Shown: piece after piece, positions 1 to 10,894 of the stretch
Layout of the letters: the number at the start of each line of letters is the position of its first letter
How positions within the stretch are numbered: position 1 is the stretch's first letter
DNA from: Pochonia chlamydosporia 170
Taxonomy: Eukaryota; Ascomycota; Sordariomycetes; Hypocreales; Clavicipitaceae
DNA: 64,000 nt
Direction: 5' to 3'
NCBI RefSeq assembly: GCF_001653235.2
Contig: NW_019154043.1
Coordinates: forward strand, 1 to 64,000
Notes under the pieces: model-generated
What the model was told of the DNA's origin: nothing
The model's database searches: none
What the model saw: the letters and a program-made list of their open reading frames with translations, nothing else
Translations under genes and position numbers: made by a program

Positions 1-252
1 CAATCCATTTATTCCGGATGGTCTTGATCACGGTACGATACATCGGCAGTCCTCGGGATAGATAACGACAGACAAGAAGTATAGACACCGCGAGAGGAAA
101 AACTCAACCGCACGAAACTAAAAGAGGGCTCCTAAGCCATCAGCAGCCGCGCAGGACAGCTGATTAGCACGGCCTGCCACCGCGATCACGGCAGCTCTAC
201 TCAATACATCAGCACCGTAGACAATATGAATGATTGGGGTCCTTGCATCTGA

Positions 253-939
253 CCCGCCCCTGTTGAGGACGACAGCCAGTCGCTGTCAAAGCTTTGCACT
301 CCTGCCAGTGTTAAGACCGATGTTCAAGTTGAATTGGCCGTCGAAACCGAGAAGCCCCGCGATGCTTCTGGGGCTAAAGACGTTGCAGAAATTCACGGCA
401 TCGACGTAGATTTTGACCTGGATTGTGGCGCTCGCAGGATAACTGAGGAAGACTTTGTCAGACTCGGTCTTCATAACTTGTCGTGGGCGAAACTGGGCGA
501 TACGATCACGGGTCCTCCACCAATGAGTACAGCAGACTTGGGTGGGCTGGAGAATGCCTCCAAGGATAGCTCCCTCTTGGTTAGTGGTGCCAACGCCAAA
601 GATGATTCAGAAGAGAATGTGGTGGCGAACAAGACTGGACTCGACGTAGGCATCTCAAAGCTGCTTGTTGCCAATGTTGATAACCTTCTGAGTATGAAAT
701 TAGATCCGCCGATCGACTTTTTCGGCGGCATTAGCCAGCAAACAAGTCCAAGAGGCACCGTTCCAGGCGGCTCTCCAGTCTGGAAAACAAGGAAAGCTGA
801 TGGCGAACACGGTGACGAACCTCAGACCAATGATTCTTCCAACACACCTGACGTGAATAGCTCGGATAGTGCTGATGAATCACTTTGGGTGAAGGTGGAG
901 GTGGGTACAGATAATCTTGCGACCTACACGGACATGTAG
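253..939 (+). CDS. hypothetical protein, likely 3' terminal exon
   Basis: A frame stays open from position 253 to a TAG at 937-939 with no convincing ATG near its beginning. A CTGAC branch-like motif at about 249-253 followed by an AG at 271-272 suggests that this is the last exon of a gene whose earlier exons lie upstream. The roughly 200-residue product is acidic and rich in Ser, Asp, Asn and Gly, with no motif I recognise, no signal peptide and no membrane segment. It looks largely disordered. An antisense frame of 95 codons overlaps it but starts nowhere convincing. Function unknown. Confidence 0.3.
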   Translation, partial: PAPVEDDSQSLSKLCTPASVKTDVQVELAVETEKPRDASGAKDVAEIHGIDVDFDLDCGARRITEEDFVRLGLHNLSWAKLGDTITGPPPMSTADLGGLENASKDSSLLVSGANAKDDSEENVVANKTGLDVGISKLLVANVDNLLSMKLDPPIDFFGGISQQTSPRGTVPGGSPVWKTRKADGEHGDEPQTNDSSNTPDVNSSDSADESLWVKVEVGTDNLATYTDM

Positions 940-1276
940 AAGGAGAGTGATACTGCCTGGGTACTTCAATATGAGGTTCTAACTGCAGTATCATAATATT
1001 CCACAAGCATGGTTTGTATGGATTGATATGTTAGAAATCTTCTAGCGTCCACTCGTTTAGCGGAATACATGCACCGAATTTTCTAGTATCCTGACAACAT
1101 GACCCGCGGAATGGGATCCACGTCGTGTGGCTGATAAACAAGAAACGTAAGCGAAGATGATGTTGTCAACGGTTACCATGAACTCATCCTATGGACTACA
1201 TGGCGACATGAGCGGAGGTTCGGAGGCATGACGAGGCTTTGGTAGTACACGAGGGATGCCGTGCTGGTCTAAGAGG
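940..1276. other. intergenic, nothing recognised
   Basis: No reading frame of note and no repeat is seen between the end of the upstream frame and the TATA-like motif at 1277. Confidence 0.5.
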
Positions 1277-1284
1277 TATATAAG
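1277..1284 (+). promoter_or_regulatory. TATA-like box
   Basis: TATATAAG lies just before a run of eight C (from about 1291) and a pyrimidine-rich stretch. It is the best core-promoter candidate for the small gene starting at 1521 and would give a 5' leader of about 200 bases. Inference from sequence only. Confidence 0.35.
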
Positions 1285-1520
1285 GAGGTCCCCCCCCGTG
1301 ATCCTGCGTAAAGCTTCTCGACCTTAATTTTATCACTCACTCTTTTGCTGCATAAGAGGCGGGGACAGCCATACTCTGCACTTTGACAACTCTTTCACAA
1401 AGTAGGTAGAGTTGCCAGTCTCACCGTTGCGTCATACGGACGGATCGACTAACTTCACGTACTTTCGCTCCCATAGCTCAAACCTTATTAAATTTCTAGG
1501 ACTTCTTTGTACATACCGAG

Positions 1521-1919
1521 ATGGCGGCACAAACTGCAAGAGCCTGTTCTTCCATTGATCGCCAGTGGACTCTAGAGGACGTGATAATAATCCCCTCCGG
1601 TTCCGATTCCGACTGCGGCACAGATAGCGGCGACGAGGCGATGGACAGTGTCCTGCATATGAACCTGTTACATGACCATCATCCTGACGACTCACTTCCT
1701 TCTATCTCTGCGATTGTGGCCTCTACATCAGACCGTCGTTTCCCCGCTCTGTCGCCAAACTACACAGGCCCTGCAGATCTCCATCCAGTTCCTCAAATCC
1801 CAGCGACATTAAATCACCGTACCCATCGTTGCTTCCTAGATAGTCCGTTCGTATTGAATGCGAAGAATCACTGCATAAGCCTGCATAAGCCTGCTCAGCA
1901 CAACCCCAGTCAGGTCTAG
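1521..1919 (+). CDS. small hypothetical protein
   Basis: An ATG in a good context (GAGATGGCG) opens a 132-residue frame. The product has an acidic Ser/Asp-rich stretch at about residues 26-40 and a His/Asp-rich patch after it, with no recognised domain, signal peptide or membrane segment. The C-terminal third contains a duplicated AAGCCTGCAT-type string at about 1876-1893 and may be intronic or non-coding. A TATA-like motif lies about 240 bases upstream. It may be the first exon of a longer gene or a spurious frame. Confidence 0.3.
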   Translation: MAAQTARACSSIDRQWTLEDVIIIPSGSDSDCGTDSGDEAMDSVLHMNLLHDHHPDDSLPSISAIVASTSDRRFPALSPNYTGPADLHPVPQIPATLNHRTHRCFLDSPFVLNAKNHCISLHKPAQHNPSQV

Positions 1920-2242
1920 CCCAAGGCTGAACTTCACCTGCATTCGGTAGAGATCAACACAATGTCCGAATACCCAGCTCCAGAGGATCGTCCAACACAA
2001 CATTGGCTTGCGACAGCCTTGCCTCCACGTCACCTTCTTCCTTGGGATGAGCAATTCCCCCTATCTCATTTCTTCGACTGTACTTGCTCATATCACTTTA
2101 TTGTAAAACTCTCATTGTTGCACATCGACTCATTCTGAACATTCCCAAAAACTTGCACCCATCGTGCATTCGAACTGCTGGGGTCGGCCATTGATTCGAT
2201 TAACAAAAAACAGCCGAGCCCTCCGCACAAACTGTCATCTCG

Positions 2243-2545
2243 ATGACTTCGACATACGCTCCACAAGGACCACCAACATGGGGATCTCCAGGCCCTCAAG
2301 TAGCCGTCATGGCATTACCAATGAACTATAGCGTGATTAAACCTCCAGCCAAACAATTATACCCCCGTGGCTGGATTACAGTTCCCATTCTACAGCTCAT
2401 TTTTGCCGTCATCAGTGCTGGCTTTACAGCATTTCTCCTATTTACAAACCTACGTATTAGAGTTATTCTTATGATTTGCGCCGTGAGTTGCGAAACCTCT
2501 AACCCAATGGGATGCACGGCACAGAAGGCTAGCGGTGGACTCTAA
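2243..2545 (+). CDS. putative membrane protein, 5' part only
   Basis: The ATG at 2243 opens a 100-codon frame. A Pro/Gly-rich cytosolic-type N-terminus (residues 1-40) leads into one strong hydrophobic segment at about residues 45-67, followed by Arg residues and the start of a second hydrophobic stretch. That stretch is interrupted by a good splice donor (GTGAGT at about 2482). A fungal small integral membrane protein of the MARVEL-like type would look like this, but the remaining transmembrane exons are not found. A HET-type coding remnant begins about 90 bases downstream, so the gene is probably truncated. Confidence 0.35.
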   Translation: MTSTYAPQGPPTWGSPGPQVAVMALPMNYSVIKPPAKQLYPRGWITVPILQLIFAVISAGFTAFLLFTNLRIRVILMICAVSCETSNPMGCTAQKASGGL

Positions 2546-2631
2546 GAAAGCTGACATTTGCTAATGCATACTTGGTCATAGCTGCCACCTCTGCGAGCGG
2601 CGCTTCGGAAGGGTTTCTTCATAAACCCCAC

Positions 2632-3702
2632 CGCTCCGGGATCCCAGTAAATTTCAAAGTTTGTCAAGGGAAATTGGGAGCTGGACAAGTATTTTTTAGG
2701 GAGCATACAGAAATTATGCGTTCATTCTCGGAGGACGTAGAGGCCAGCCCCCTGCTTCAAAGAGCTTGGGTTAAGCAAGAAAGACTTCTATCTCGTCGTA
2801 CGATAGATTTCACTTCGAGACAGATATACTGGACTTGTCGGATGGCTAGGTTTTCAGAAGATGGTCAGGACGATAACGACGGAGGCACAGAGGCCAATGC
2901 TCTGGTACATTGTCTTGCAGCGATGGATGTCTTTAAATCCTCGGACAGAACGCTGTTTGAGGAATTGTTTTTCAGAGCTTGGGCTGATTTACTAGAAGAG
3001 TACTCTACTCTTCAACTCACATACGAAAGGGATAGATTGCCCGGGATCTCTGGCATAGCAACTATTGGGAGCCAAGTCCTTCGCGGAGGATACTTTTCAG
3101 GCATATGGGAAGCGAATTTGCCGGATGGGCTTCTTTGGAGCGCCACGAAATATCCTGCCGTGTTCACTTCTGAAAACCACGTTCCATCTTGGTCATGGGC
3201 TTCTGTTCTTGGTGGGGTCAACGCTGGTGGGCATGATCCCAAGGGGTCAATGGTCGAATTACGTGTACGAGTCTTCATAAAACACGGAAGACAGATTCTA
3301 CATATATGGGGTAGGCTTCATCAGTGCAATGTAGAAACCGACCCACAACCGCCAGCACCACGCTGCCGAAGCGACCGGAAGTTGAAGGACCGTACCAGTG
3401 GAATATCCTTCGTACAAGTTCAACCTACATGCAGCGATTAACCCTAAAGAAGCAGGAGTGCGTTTCGAAAACACTTGTATTTTCGACTGGGCTGCGAGAC
3501 GTGGAATCGCATTATTACGCTCTGGGAGTTGCATGTAGTGCGCCATGCTCGCATAGATCAACATTATGAATACTGCTTAGAAGGCTGGACGATGGCGACA
3601 ATGACTTATTCGAACGGGTTGGTAGAGTGTGGTCGACTGACCCTTCCTGGAGAACGCCAAAACCGACAACGATATCTTTTATTTGAACCTGATGCAGTCT
3701 AA
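2632..3702 (+). pseudogene. HET-domain protein remnant, C-terminal half
   Basis: The frame reads the conserved distal half of fungal heterokaryon-incompatibility (HET) proteins. It includes SPLLQRAWVKQERLLSRR, then IYWTC, then LTYERDRLPGISGIA, then SGIWEANLPDGLLW, and finally PSWSWAS. The diagnostic N-terminal HET core (a Y-x-ALSYxWG-like motif and a WIDAxCINQ-like motif) is absent upstream, so the gene has lost its 5' half. The main frame stops at 3441. Family-like segments then continue in other frames: a FDWAARRG stretch at about 3455-3510 and a CLEGWTMATMTYSNG stretch ending near 3702. That implies at least two frameshifts. HET proteins trigger cell death on recognition of non-self; this copy can hardly be functional. 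Confidence 0.75.
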
Positions 3703-3925
3703 TGAGGGCAATATGGTTTTACGGCAGCCACGACGCTCGCCCTCAGCTCGAATGTTGGCCTTATCAGCATCCACCAGTCAAGCTCCTCTGTGTGTAAGTA
3801 TCACAGGCTCCAGCTTCATCATTGGTGAGCGCGTAGTAATAAGTCGGGTTAAGTTGTGGTCATTCTAAACGAAAACAAGGGATACTTTTGACGAGAATCT
3901 TATTAATGGATCTACCCCCAAGTCC
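3703..3925. other. intergenic between convergent genes
   Basis: Short spacer between the HET remnant (+) and the chromodomain gene (-). No motif seen. Confidence 0.5.
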
Positions 3926-5760
3926 TCATTCTAGTTGGTCGAAATGCAGCTGCCTGGCTCTTTCAAGGAGAGTTGAGCTCAATAAGTCCGTACTAACCCA
4001 AAAATCTTCGGATTGAGGGCGACCGTGGAAATGCAAAAGATATTGCCGCTTACCACGTTTGCTTTGGCGCGTATGCAACACATCGACTCCCTTATCAAAT
4101 CCGGTGTAAGTTGACTCAAAATTGTGTAGCATATTCTTGTCCAGAATGTTCCTTCGTGGCTCCCAACCAGTACTGCCATCAACGTCCCACCTTAGAAAGA
4201 AGAGGTTCTTACCCCACCGTGCTAGTAATTCCGCTTGGTAGATACCAGCGTTGTCATTGTCATTCGGCGATGCTTGATAGGTTAGAACGTCTTGCTCTGG
4301 AGTCAAAGCCTTCGTCTTGAACCATCTGCGGTCTTTGGGCTTTTTTGCGCCGGTATGCGGCTGACCTGTGTCTGGGGGAGACTCGTCTGTCGTATCCTTT
4401 GGGTGTTTGGTGTGAATACCACAGGGAGAGGTCGTGTGGGTGAATTGCATTTGAAACGTCATGGTACCGTTATCGCGAATACATTTGAGCACGGCATCTG
4501 AAAGAAGCCATTCCTCATAACTTGCGATGGTGGTGTCAAGATTATAATCTTTGCTCCCAGAAATGTTCCCGTGATTCTTTGCTTGCGATTCGGTGACGTC
4601 TCTTTTAGATTTGCGGCAACGGCTTGGATTCCGTTTTTGTGTTTGACGATGCGAACTTGCTTTCCGAAGCTTCCGTGCTGGGGTAAATTCATCACCGCTG
4701 TCACTTCCTTCGCCCGTGGGTTCGCAAGCTTTGCGCCTCCGGCGCTTGTTGCGACCGTCACATATGTTGGGCGTCCTAGTCCTTCCCTCTGCGTTAATAA
4801 CTGCGGCTGCTCGGGGCTGGATTTCTTCGAGATGTTGCGTGTTGGATTCCACTGTGTGGCATCCTTGACTGTCCATGAAGTCTTGTGCTTTGCCAATTGA
4901 TCCATCCAAGGGCTTGCTTTCTTGGATTGTATTTGGGACAGTCGCATGGTCAAAAGTCCTCGAACCTAGGGGCAAAAGCACAAGAGCGCTGTTGCCTGCC
5001 TTCTGGACATTGGCCGAGGCGTCGGCGTTATTGATATCGTCGACGAAGTCATTATGATTCAGCAAAGTCAGGCCCCGAGTTTCAAGCTGGTGAGAAGGGC
5101 AGAGTTCGTCATCAGACTCTTGAGCGGCTGCAAAGGAATCTGTCCGGTCCAGTGGCATTTCGCCTGAGTAGCCTGAAGTTTGTGGCACGGATGCAGACTG
5201 GCTAAATGGGGCCTCCATTGAGTCGTGGGCTACAGAACCGGATGATGCTAGTCTTGATACTTCTGTCCGAAGTGAGTCTTGTTCAGCCGCTGGCAGAGAA
5301 GTGACAGTATGATCATCTACTGTGCCGAGAAGTTGAGGATGGGTATCTAAGGACCTATGGTCAGTACGAATGAAACACTTGGAACTCATTTGCCTCAGGC
5401 CTACTAACCGTCGATTGTTCCATAATAAGATTCATCCCACTCTCCAGATACATCACTTGCCGCATCGTTTCCCGCAACGGACGAATGCGATTCACACGGT
5501 CGAGAACTCTGCAACGGATCGTTGACGCCATCATCTTCATTGTCCGTGTCATCCTCCTCATCGGAGGAAATAATTATAGCATCGTTGCTGCTGCTTCCGG
5601 GCAGCACGAATCCGTCTGCTGGAGGCGATGGAGCAGTTATGTGCTGTAGCGGTAGCTTCTGCTGCTTGCAGGACGATGGTTCGCTAAAAGATTCCTGGGT
5701 GAAATTGTGCCTTGGTGGTGCCCAAATACGCTGGTCGTCAAGAGAAATGAGAGTCGCCAT
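3926..5760 (-). CDS. chromodomain-like nuclear protein
   Basis: Two exons on the minus strand: 5760-5409 and 5346-3926. The 62-base intron (5408-5347) has donor GTTAGT, a TACTGAC branch and a TTAG acceptor, which joins the two frames exactly and gives 590 residues. The N-terminal half is acidic and disordered, with an SDEEDDTDNEDD patch near residue 70. Basic clusters in the middle (NKRRRRK, and a Lys/Arg-rich stretch after it) look like nuclear localisation signals. The last 115 residues contain a chromo-like fold: IYQAELLARWGKNLFFLRW, then WEPRRNIL, then YTGFDKGVDVL. Chromo domains read histone-tail methylation or bind partner proteins; the partner here is unknown. No lesion is seen. Confidence 0.82.
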
Positions 5761-6948
5761 CGTAAGTGCATGTGACCGTTAAATTGAGGGGGTGAGAACT
5801 ATGTGATTCTGATTCCAGAGAGCGCAAGGCAAACGTCTTAAGTACTTGGAACGGTCCAGCATGTCCAAGCCGATGCCATTCCTGCTCCTAGGCTTGCTCG
5901 TTCAATTTCAATCAACCAGATCTCGACCTCCCAACTAGTCGAAGCATGTCTGCAAGCAACCTGAAAGGAAGTCTTTCCAATCACCAATCATGACGATGCC
6001 GGACCGCATTTACCGCACCACCTTCCGGAGGTGTTCCTCACCTAGGCAATATCGCCGCGAATCAGCCCTCTCTGTCCTGGTTGAACCTTCCGGTCAGCCT
6101 AACCGTCCACTAATTGCACATGGTGTCCTCTGCCCTCATCCATGTCGTCGTCATCAGTCGATTTGGGAACAAGTGCGAAAGTCTAGTGCGGGACACCATG
6201 GATGCCGATCCATCAATGCATTCTATTTTCAGTGTTGAGTTACCAGCCAGAGTCGCCATGACGAGTGACTTCTGCACCCTCGTCATTTCCAAAAGTTCCT
6301 ATCTAGCCGCCCGGCGCATGCATTGACGGGCCGACTCAATGCACGCCAGGCATTTCAGCTCGTTGAGGCAATATTGATGACGTGTCCATATCGGGTATGA
6401 GGCATTTTTGGCAATTAGTTTAGTTGTCGTGAGTCTGCCTCAAGCCTTATGTCTAACGCAAGAACCTTGTCCCAATAAGTCGTTATTCGGGAGAGACGTC
6501 AGAAGAGTGGCGGAGAGAAGATTGCGTGTCCGAATATCGTCACCTGCAAATCGCAAAAACTAGAGTTCGATGAGCAATTGCCGTAATAGAAGAGAAGCCT
6601 CCTGACTGGCTTCTCCATCGTCCGGAGAGAGGCGTCGGGGCAGACGTGCATCTTGCGAACTGACTCAGGGGAGCGTAAGGAACAGGGCAGGAAATGAAGA
6701 AAGGATGTGCGTGATCGGGAAGTGTGGAGCTCAAAAAAGGGCTGGCCATGAGGGAAAAACCACGATGAGGAAACAGACTGAAGTAAAGAGTACAAGTCGA
6801 CGAGGTGGTGGGAAGTTCAACGTATTTATACTACAGGACATGGTCGGTGGGGTTTTGGCGTGGGGCAGGCCAATGGCGGCGAGGGCGTCTTGCCCGATCG
6901 GGGTGCCGCCTAACCCGGTGGGGGAAACAGCGCCTCCCAGACTACAGA
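5761..6948. other. intergenic region upstream of the chromodomain gene
   Basis: About 1.2 kb between two minus-strand genes. It must hold the promoter of the chromodomain gene and the 3' region of the rhodopsin-domain gene. Short overlapping frames occur but none has family features. Confidence 0.5.
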
Positions 6949-8327
6949 TTAAATAGCGCTCTGCTCGTATTGAAATGACCAACTGACCGTCTTTTGAATA
7001 GCCATCGTGTCGGCGAGATAACTCTGACTTGATGGCGTCGCTTCGTTGCTCCTCCGTGAAATCAATTCAGCTTCACTTACGGTAGCCTCAGCCCCTGACG
7101 ACTTGTGAGTGGCGTAGACATGTGTTCTAGCAGGATATGCCACTGCTCGCCATCCAAAGGTGTTTGATTCTTGCCGATTTGCATCAGAATCTCTAAGATT
7201 ATCAAGTCTATGGTATGAATCCAGAGGCCTTGAGTCGTCACCTGACCGGATATTATGTTTTGATTTAGTCCTGCCGTCTACTCTGCAATCGACGTGGAAC
7301 GTCCGGACGAAAGGCCGAAGAGACGTAACGGAAGTAAATATGACGGAGAAGTGTAGGGTGGCTTCGGAGACAATGCTTGGGACAATGCTTGTGAACGTTG
7401 GTTTAGTGTTGACTGCCGGAGATAGGAGGTATAGACGAGCGATGACGAGGGGAATCAGCCTGGGAGGCAGATTAGTACGTAGGCGATAGTGCGGCGAGAA
7501 AGCCATTCACCCAGTGAGCAGCTTACAGTAAACGAACGCTAAATACGGACAAAACGACTAGACGCTTCTGTGCGTTGAGATGCAGACCATTGACTAGCTT
7601 AATGGACAACATCAACAGCAGGAACTCGATAACTAAGCCAGTGACTTCTACTGCAATCCAGCGAGCATGCTGTGCGCATGGTTATCATGAGACAAATATT
7701 GCTTGTGTAAATGTGCCAAAGTACTTACCAGTGGGCCTGTGCCATCTACAGTAGTCCATGGTGAATGGAGGTTGCCTCGCAGCGCAACCGTGAGCATTGA
7801 GGCCATTGTCCATGCTCCAGAGATACCAGCCATAATGTAGCTTGGTTTCACCTGGGGGCCTGGATATGCTAGACGTACAAGAAATAGAGCCGTGGATATT
7901 CTGCAGAATCCCATGGCTAGAATGTAAAATTGCTGGGCCGCGTAAAGCAACTGATGCGGTAGTTAGTGTATTTGGTCTTCATCGAAACCATGCAATAATC
8001 CAACGGGGTGTCGCACTCGTATTACCGCGCGTTGATCCTCAACCCGTATCCGATCAAACGAAGCACCATATCCTCGTTTTATTGCAGCAAATATAGCGGC
8101 AACGTCTAGTATCGAAATAGCCTGTGCGTGGAAATACGTTGGTGAATTGAGCTGTACATAAGGATAACCAGACTTACGAAAGCCACCGTCACGGCATAGT
8201 CGTCTATACCCCATCGTCTAACGTTCAGTTTTGCCCAAACGCGCACACAGAACATGAGTGCGGACCAAATCCCGAATAGCAACGTGGCAGAGAGAAGCCA
8301 GTTCCCATGATTTTCTACTTCAACCAT
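6949..8327 (-). CDS. fungal rhodopsin-domain seven-helix membrane protein
   Basis: Five exons on the minus strand: 8327-8178, 8121-8017, 7950-7729, 7669-7527 and 7459-6949. Junctions were chosen by GT/AG signals (GTAAGT, GTGCGA, GTAAGT and GTAAGC donors) and they keep phase throughout, giving 376 residues. That is a usual length for this fungal integral-membrane family. Seven hydrophobic segments are seen in order, with the hallmarks RRWGIDDYAV after helix 1, a long extracellular loop ending in DQRAV, LLYAAQQFYILAMGFCRIS in helix 3, GNLHSPW, RWIAVEV before helix 5 and ATLHFSVI in helix 7. The C-terminal tail is cytosolic and Ser-rich. Members resemble the PTH11-like/SAT4 group; ligands are mostly unknown. 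No lesion is seen. Confidence 0.9.
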
Positions 8328-10079
8328 ATTGCTGTCGTTGACATAACTTCTCTCGCGGCAAGTCCGGAACTGTGGTATACCGGGCAGTAGAACAAAGATG
8401 TCAGTCACACAATGATAACGCAATGACCTGCGCTTTGGTTCGTTTAAATAACCTATGTATACACGAGACGGCGTGGCGGGTGATTTGCCCGTCTCGCTGC
8501 TGTGTTTACAGGTGCAAGTCAGTATTTGCGTCCCACTCCTTCTAGTCTCTACACCAGATATCATTCTGCAAACGTTAGCCGTCTCAAATTTAGAGGCACG
8601 CCTGAGAGTCCGAAGAGTGAAAACATGGCGTGTCTTATCTTGAGGTCATTGGGGCGGAAATGTTGACACTTGGAAATCCAGCTTACGTTCGTGGCTCACA
8701 CAATGTGCGCCACGGGGCCAGCAGCAAATGGCGACATGGCCGTGACATCATGGGCGACACCACACCGTGCAACAACCCTGACTTTCTAAATTGGCTTAAA
8801 TGGATTGTATAACGTGGTCCGTTATCTTTAATGATATTTGCCACTTATTACAACAATTAAGGCAGTTCTTTGTGTTCTTAGCAGACTTCCTTCTGCTGAC
8901 GAAATCACCCGCCGGTCTCTCCTCGCTGCAACGTGCCCAGACAATGGAAATCATGTCTAGGTCCAGTATAAAGCTCCCAAGAAATAGGCTTATGACCTAT
9001 TACCTAAAGAAAAGAAGACACATAGAAGTATAAAGCGGATTAGTTAGTGATAATTAACTCAGTGTGATAATGTAAACATGCGACGCCTTCTGATTAAACA
9101 AAAGCGCAATATGCTGCCAGCCATGGCGGGCCACAAATAGTAGACAAAAAGCACTGGTAACAGAATTGAGTCACTACGGCCGGGAAACGGCTGATTGGTC
9201 AAAAGCGAGTCAGGCAGCGCTCACCTGGGTTTCTGAAAAGGTTAACCCGTCTTGGATTCAGCGGCACCAAAGGAACGGTTAAGGACGCCCCAAACTTGCG
9301 CCATTCAATGCCCTCAAGTCAGGGAGGCAGGCATCGGGATAAACCGTGCCAATCACAATCTTACACAGGGGAAGCGCTATACCTCCCGTTGACCAGCTGC
9401 TCGAGACGTGCCAGTTGGGGTTTGCTGCTCGTCTGAAGTCACTTGACACCGTGCCACCACCAGGCTCCCCATGATCGCCATCAAGCAGAGCCTGTCGAAT
9501 GTCAGACTCTAATTATACATATCCAAATCTCAATTTATATGCACACCTCCCAAATTCAGTCACAGCATGTTACTGATATTTCCTACTGGTAAAATTCGCT
9601 GTAATTAGTATCTCAAGGATTCCCGAATGTTGTAAACCAAAGAGCACCAAAGAGAAAATGGAATATTCAACGCCGTGGAAGAGGTTTTGCGGGCATTATG
9701 TCCCCCCATCCCTGCTTCAGTATATTACTAAGCAGGGCAGGTGATGACCTGCCGGGAGTCGCCTCGAGAGTTGCGCTTTTACTTCGAACAGAAGTAAGCT
9801 AGCCTCCAATACATGACAATTGCTGTCAAAATATGTTAACGGGCCACAGTGTAGGATGAGCGTGTTCGGAGGGCTGCTCCGGTGTAGGTAGAAGCTTCGG
9901 ACATAGCGTCCGAAACATTGATGCTGGAGCGGACTTACCCACATCCGGCATCTCGGAGGCGTAGACACAATGATATTATAAAGAATATATAATCGACGAT
10001 TAAATTAATCAGCCATCTGTATAGTCTGCACATTGAATCTCGTGTGCTTAATACGTTTACGATTTAACGCAACCAAAAC
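8328..10079. other. intergenic, nothing recognised
   Basis: About 1.75 kb of balanced composition, with only short frames lacking any family signature. Part of it is the promoter of the rhodopsin-domain gene. Confidence 0.5.
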
Positions 10080-10361
10080 ATGAATCAATCAGACGTCCCT
10101 AACGGCGATGCGTCCACTCATCGGTCGACAGCTTTTACCGGACTTGGGTGTATCGATGTACATCATCACTGCTTTCCAGGAACGGTACCTGAGTTGAAAT
10201 CAGAATTTGAAGACAATTTCTATAATGTGAACTACAGTCCGTTTCCTGCGACTCTGGAAGAACACATCGAGTACATGGACCAAGTTGGTATCCAGACAGC
10301 CGTGATAACGTCGGGGACCCATCAACCGCCCACCCTTTTTCATCCTTTCAACAGCAAATAA
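10080..10361 (+). pseudogene. amidohydrolase (ACMSD-like) N-terminal fragment
   Basis: The ATG at 10080 opens a 93-residue frame containing GLGCIDVHHHCFPG and then EEHIEYMDQVGIQTAVI. These match the start of the amidohydrolase-2 family (ACMSD / 2,3-dihydroxybenzoate decarboxylase type). There the H-x-H pair binds the catalytic metal, and the second block precedes the first helices of the barrel. Family members are usually 300-350 residues; here the frame stops at 10361, and beyond it the sequence turns into the AT-rich block with no continuation. It is therefore a truncated gene, probably cut by insertion or deletion at the block boundary. Confidence 0.6.
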
Positions 10362-10669
10362 CCTACATTCCAACCGCAATTTCTCGCGCAATTTTAGAGC
10401 AATTGCATTTCTGTTTAAATTTTTGGAATCACCATGTTAAAATACACGAAAGACAATATTTAATCTGCTATATTAGCTGTTAAGTGCCAGAATTTGGTGG
10501 ATTTAGCACGTACCACAGCCAGCCACCCTAACGGCTGCCTTAGGCACCTAAGGTGTTAGATTTAGCCCCTTAAATAGGGCATCTTAGAGCCCCTTAGCTA
10601 GCTAGGAGAAAAAAACAAGAATCCTCACATTTTATATCGTAATATTAGCTGTGCGTAATAGTCTATCTG

Positions 10670-10894
10670 TGTTATGGATTTAAGGGTAGCGCTTAGATCT
10701 TAAGGGAAGAAAGAGATAAGTACGCTAAAAGAGCTACCTAAGAATCTATCACAGGTTTTTACTAGAGCTTAGCTAGACTCTATAAGGGCTCTCTATAGAG
10801 CTAGGCTAATCTCTTCTCTTTTTCTCTTCTCTCAATAAGAAAAGTTACTATTAGTAACGCTAGCTTGCAGAAGCTGCTAAGCTAGCCCCTTATA
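10670..10894 (+). repeat. LTR-A copy
   Basis: Begins TGTTATGGATTTAAG and ends in a mutated CCCTTATA, matching the other LTR-A copies over the whole length of about 225 bases. The five bases on each side (ATCTG and GAGCC) do not match, so no target duplication can be shown. Confidence 0.7.

Noticed and set aside
6949..7506. Reading the last rhodopsin-domain exon as a separate 185-residue gene
   Set aside because: The family profile continues across five exons in perfect phase, so it is the C-terminal exon of one gene.
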